A stretch of 31,291 nucleotides of DNA from Gymnopilus junonius (lineage: Eukaryota; Basidiomycota; Agaricomycetes; Agaricales; Galerinaceae): positions 1 to 31,291 of the forward strand of contig JADNYJ010000375.1 in assembly GCA_015501075.1 (NCBI GenBank), given 5' to 3'. Within the stretch, counting starts at the first letter, position 1. Each line of letters opens with the position of its first letter. The position numbers and the translations under genes were made by a program. This document shows, piece by piece, positions 30,196-31,291 of the stretch. The notes under the pieces are model-generated. The model made no database searches. It saw nothing but the letters and a program-made list of their open reading frames with translations, and had not been told where the DNA came from.

Positions 30196-30264
30196 AGGCA
30201 GAGGGTTAGACCCTTGCCCAGCCAAAAAAAACCTCCGGCTCACATTTGCAAGTGAGGGAGGGGG
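30196..30264 (+). repeat. Dispersed repeat R70, copy D
   Basis: GAGGGTTAGACCCTTG, CCAGCC, A-run, CCTCCGGCTCACATTTG and CAAGTGAGGGAGGGGG. The inverted core is GGGTTAGACCC, so the palindrome is kept while its loop differs. A weaker further copy, lacking the palindrome, lies near 30009-30078. Confidence 0.6.
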
Positions 30265-30313
30265 AGTCAATGCAGCGGCAGTAGGCGACGGGGGGAGCGA
30301 ATGGGTCTAAGCT

Positions 30314-30386
30314 TGATGCAGGGGTAAACCCCATACATGAGCTGAAAAAAAACCTCCAGCTTGCAGTTGGAAGTGAGGGAGGGGGA
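30314..30386 (+). repeat. Dispersed repeat R70, copy E
   Basis: The best copy: GATGCAGGGGTAAACCCC, ATACATGAGCTG, an A-run, CCTCCAGCTTGCAGTTGG and AAGTGAGGGAGGGGGA. It begins about 50 bp after copy D. Confidence 0.65.
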
Positions 30387-30711
30387 CAAGGAGCCGCGAC
30401 CAGAGTAACAGTTGACAGCAAGGCATAGCATACCTGTAAAATGTAGTATACGGTATTTAGTGTAGAAAACATCAAGAAAAAACAGAAGGAACAGGCACGT
30501 GATCCTGCGTGCACCCATTCTGATGTACCTGGTGGGCCTCCCACTGACTGGGTCCCCTCCTCATATCCATTGCCCCATAATTGAAGATAGCCAGGCCCAC
30601 ATCCCTCAACAGAGGGGAGGGGCTCGCAGCCACGGTCCGAGGTCAAAGGCAGAGCGGAGAGAGGAGAAGGGGAGGGAAGGGGAGGTGGAGGTGATGGTAA
30701 GAGATAAGAAC

Positions 30712-31291
30712 TTAACAGACGATACACTGATCCATATGCTGACACATCTTGCTCTGAAAATCTAATGCAAAGCAATAATTGAAAAGCTCGGTAAAGAACT
30801 CTTCCAAAGTCCAGTTGTCTTCGTGCATAGAAACTCTGAGTGTATAGAATTCATATGCCCATCCAGACATGAAATGAGAAAATGCATTGCAAGCACGTTC
30901 AGGCTTAATGTGACTGTCTTCAATGTAATTAATAGACTCTTTTATGAATCTAGTGTATTCAGTCATGTTGGGATTACCCTTGTACTCATGAGGTCAAATG
31001 ACCTTGTACATATGATGCGATCTCGACCTGAATTTAGAATGCCGGTGCCTTCTTTTCTTACCATGGCGGTGCTTGCGTGAGGTCCTCCATTTAGATCAAG
31101 AATGCCTAGATTGGGACCGCTGAGATCCTGAGCTGCTAAACGAACTAGAAGGTGTCAATGAACTCTCAGATGATGACTCTGTGCTGTCTGAGCTCAAACT
31201 CAGTGAAGATGGACTCTCTGATGGATTAGTGGACCTCCGGTGCTTAGGATGGTCCTTACTAAGCTTATTCAAGGCTACTCCGAGGTAACTG
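30712..31291 (-). pseudogene. Ty3/gypsy-type Gag fragment, decayed
   Basis: A retrotransposon capsid-precursor remnant. One frame runs from the window edge. It is Ser/Arg-rich (STNPSESPSSLSLSSDS; RKHRHGKKRRHRHSKFRSRS), then MTEYTRFIKESINYI and NAFSHFMSGWAYEFYTLRV, then DNWTLEEFFTELFNYCF, which is the capsid segment I know from Agaricomycete gypsy elements (WxLxEFFxELFNYCF). The TGA codons at 31096-31098 and 30994-30996 interrupt it, each one step from CGA. The homology stops at about 30735 and the frame closes at 30712, where unrelated repeat-rich sequence begins; protease and polymerase are absent. The rest of the element may continue to the right of the window for the N-terminus only. Confidence 0.7.

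Larger units (their letters stand above)
28433..30711. other. Repeat patchwork, no gene supported
   Basis: Apart from the R70 repeat copies I see no coding frame with domain-like content. Open minus-strand frames such as 30775-30206 arise from the R70 repeats, whose translation gives recurring SCMGFTPASS-type strings. The 29050-29350 and 29420-29650 segments look protein-like on the minus strand in part but match nothing I recognise. Confidence 0.45.

Noticed and set aside
28846..30390. CRISPR-like or tandem array from the R70 copies
   Set aside because: The spacing is irregular (about 50 to 900 bp), the copies are imperfect, and the genome is eukaryotic; dispersed repeats fit better.
30206..30775. 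189-codon minus-strand frame with repeated SCMGFTPASS-like strings
   Set aside because: The strings come from translation of the R70 DNA repeats, with no independent sign of coding selection.

Overview
The window looks like nuclear DNA of a mushroom-forming basidiomycete (Agaricomycetes). The evidence is many 50-60 nt introns with GT(A/G)-AG borders, a complete 11-exon TOM70 gene, a Plavaka-type (CACTA-related) transposase, a TET/JBP-like dioxygenase reading frame of the kind expanded in these fungi, a MYND-finger gene pair, and a Ty3/gypsy Gag fragment. Family names are assigned from sequence patterns and memory of the families; no database search was run.

Layout. 1-3.5 kb: a decayed multicopy fungal gene on the minus strand, interrupted by two hAT elements (436-1257 and 2183-3273), each with a perfect 8-bp target-site duplication (TSD). 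3.5-5.3 kb: unclassified sequence with a possible tRNA-derived A/B-box relic. 5.3-7.7 kb: TOM70, the only clearly intact conserved host gene, with one GC-AG intron. 7.7-10.3 kb: intergenic, with a 264-bp MITE carrying near-perfect terminal inverted repeats (TIRs) and a TA duplication. 10.3-13.4 kb: a Plavaka transposase whose four exons join into one 982-codon frame broken only by four nonsense codons. 14.3-17.9 kb: minus-strand coding relics around a small gene with a clear signal peptide and a His/Gly/Ser tandem repeat. 18.1-24.6 kb, plus strand: a long TET/JBP-like gene followed by a DUF6532-like gene. 25.0-26.4 kb: two adjacent MYND-finger genes. 27.1-27.75 kb: a third hAT element with an 8-bp TSD. 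28-31.3 kb: a patchwork of short dispersed repeats and a truncated Gag.

Two themes connect the parts. First, the nonsense codons in unrelated elements (Plavaka, the TET/JBP-like gene, Gag, the multicopy gene) can nearly all be explained by one C-to-T change on the coding strand, mostly CGA to TGA at a CpG. That fits decay by deamination of methylated cytosine or a RIP-like process. Second, the same block carries a gene of the family that oxidises 5-methylcytosine. The functional link is inference.

The best candidates for something undescribed are the secreted His/Gly/Ser repeat gene at about 15.8-16.3 kb and the linked TET/JBP-like plus DUF6532-like pair at 18.1-24.6 kb, with a divergent minus-strand relic and a perfect 19-bp hairpin between them.
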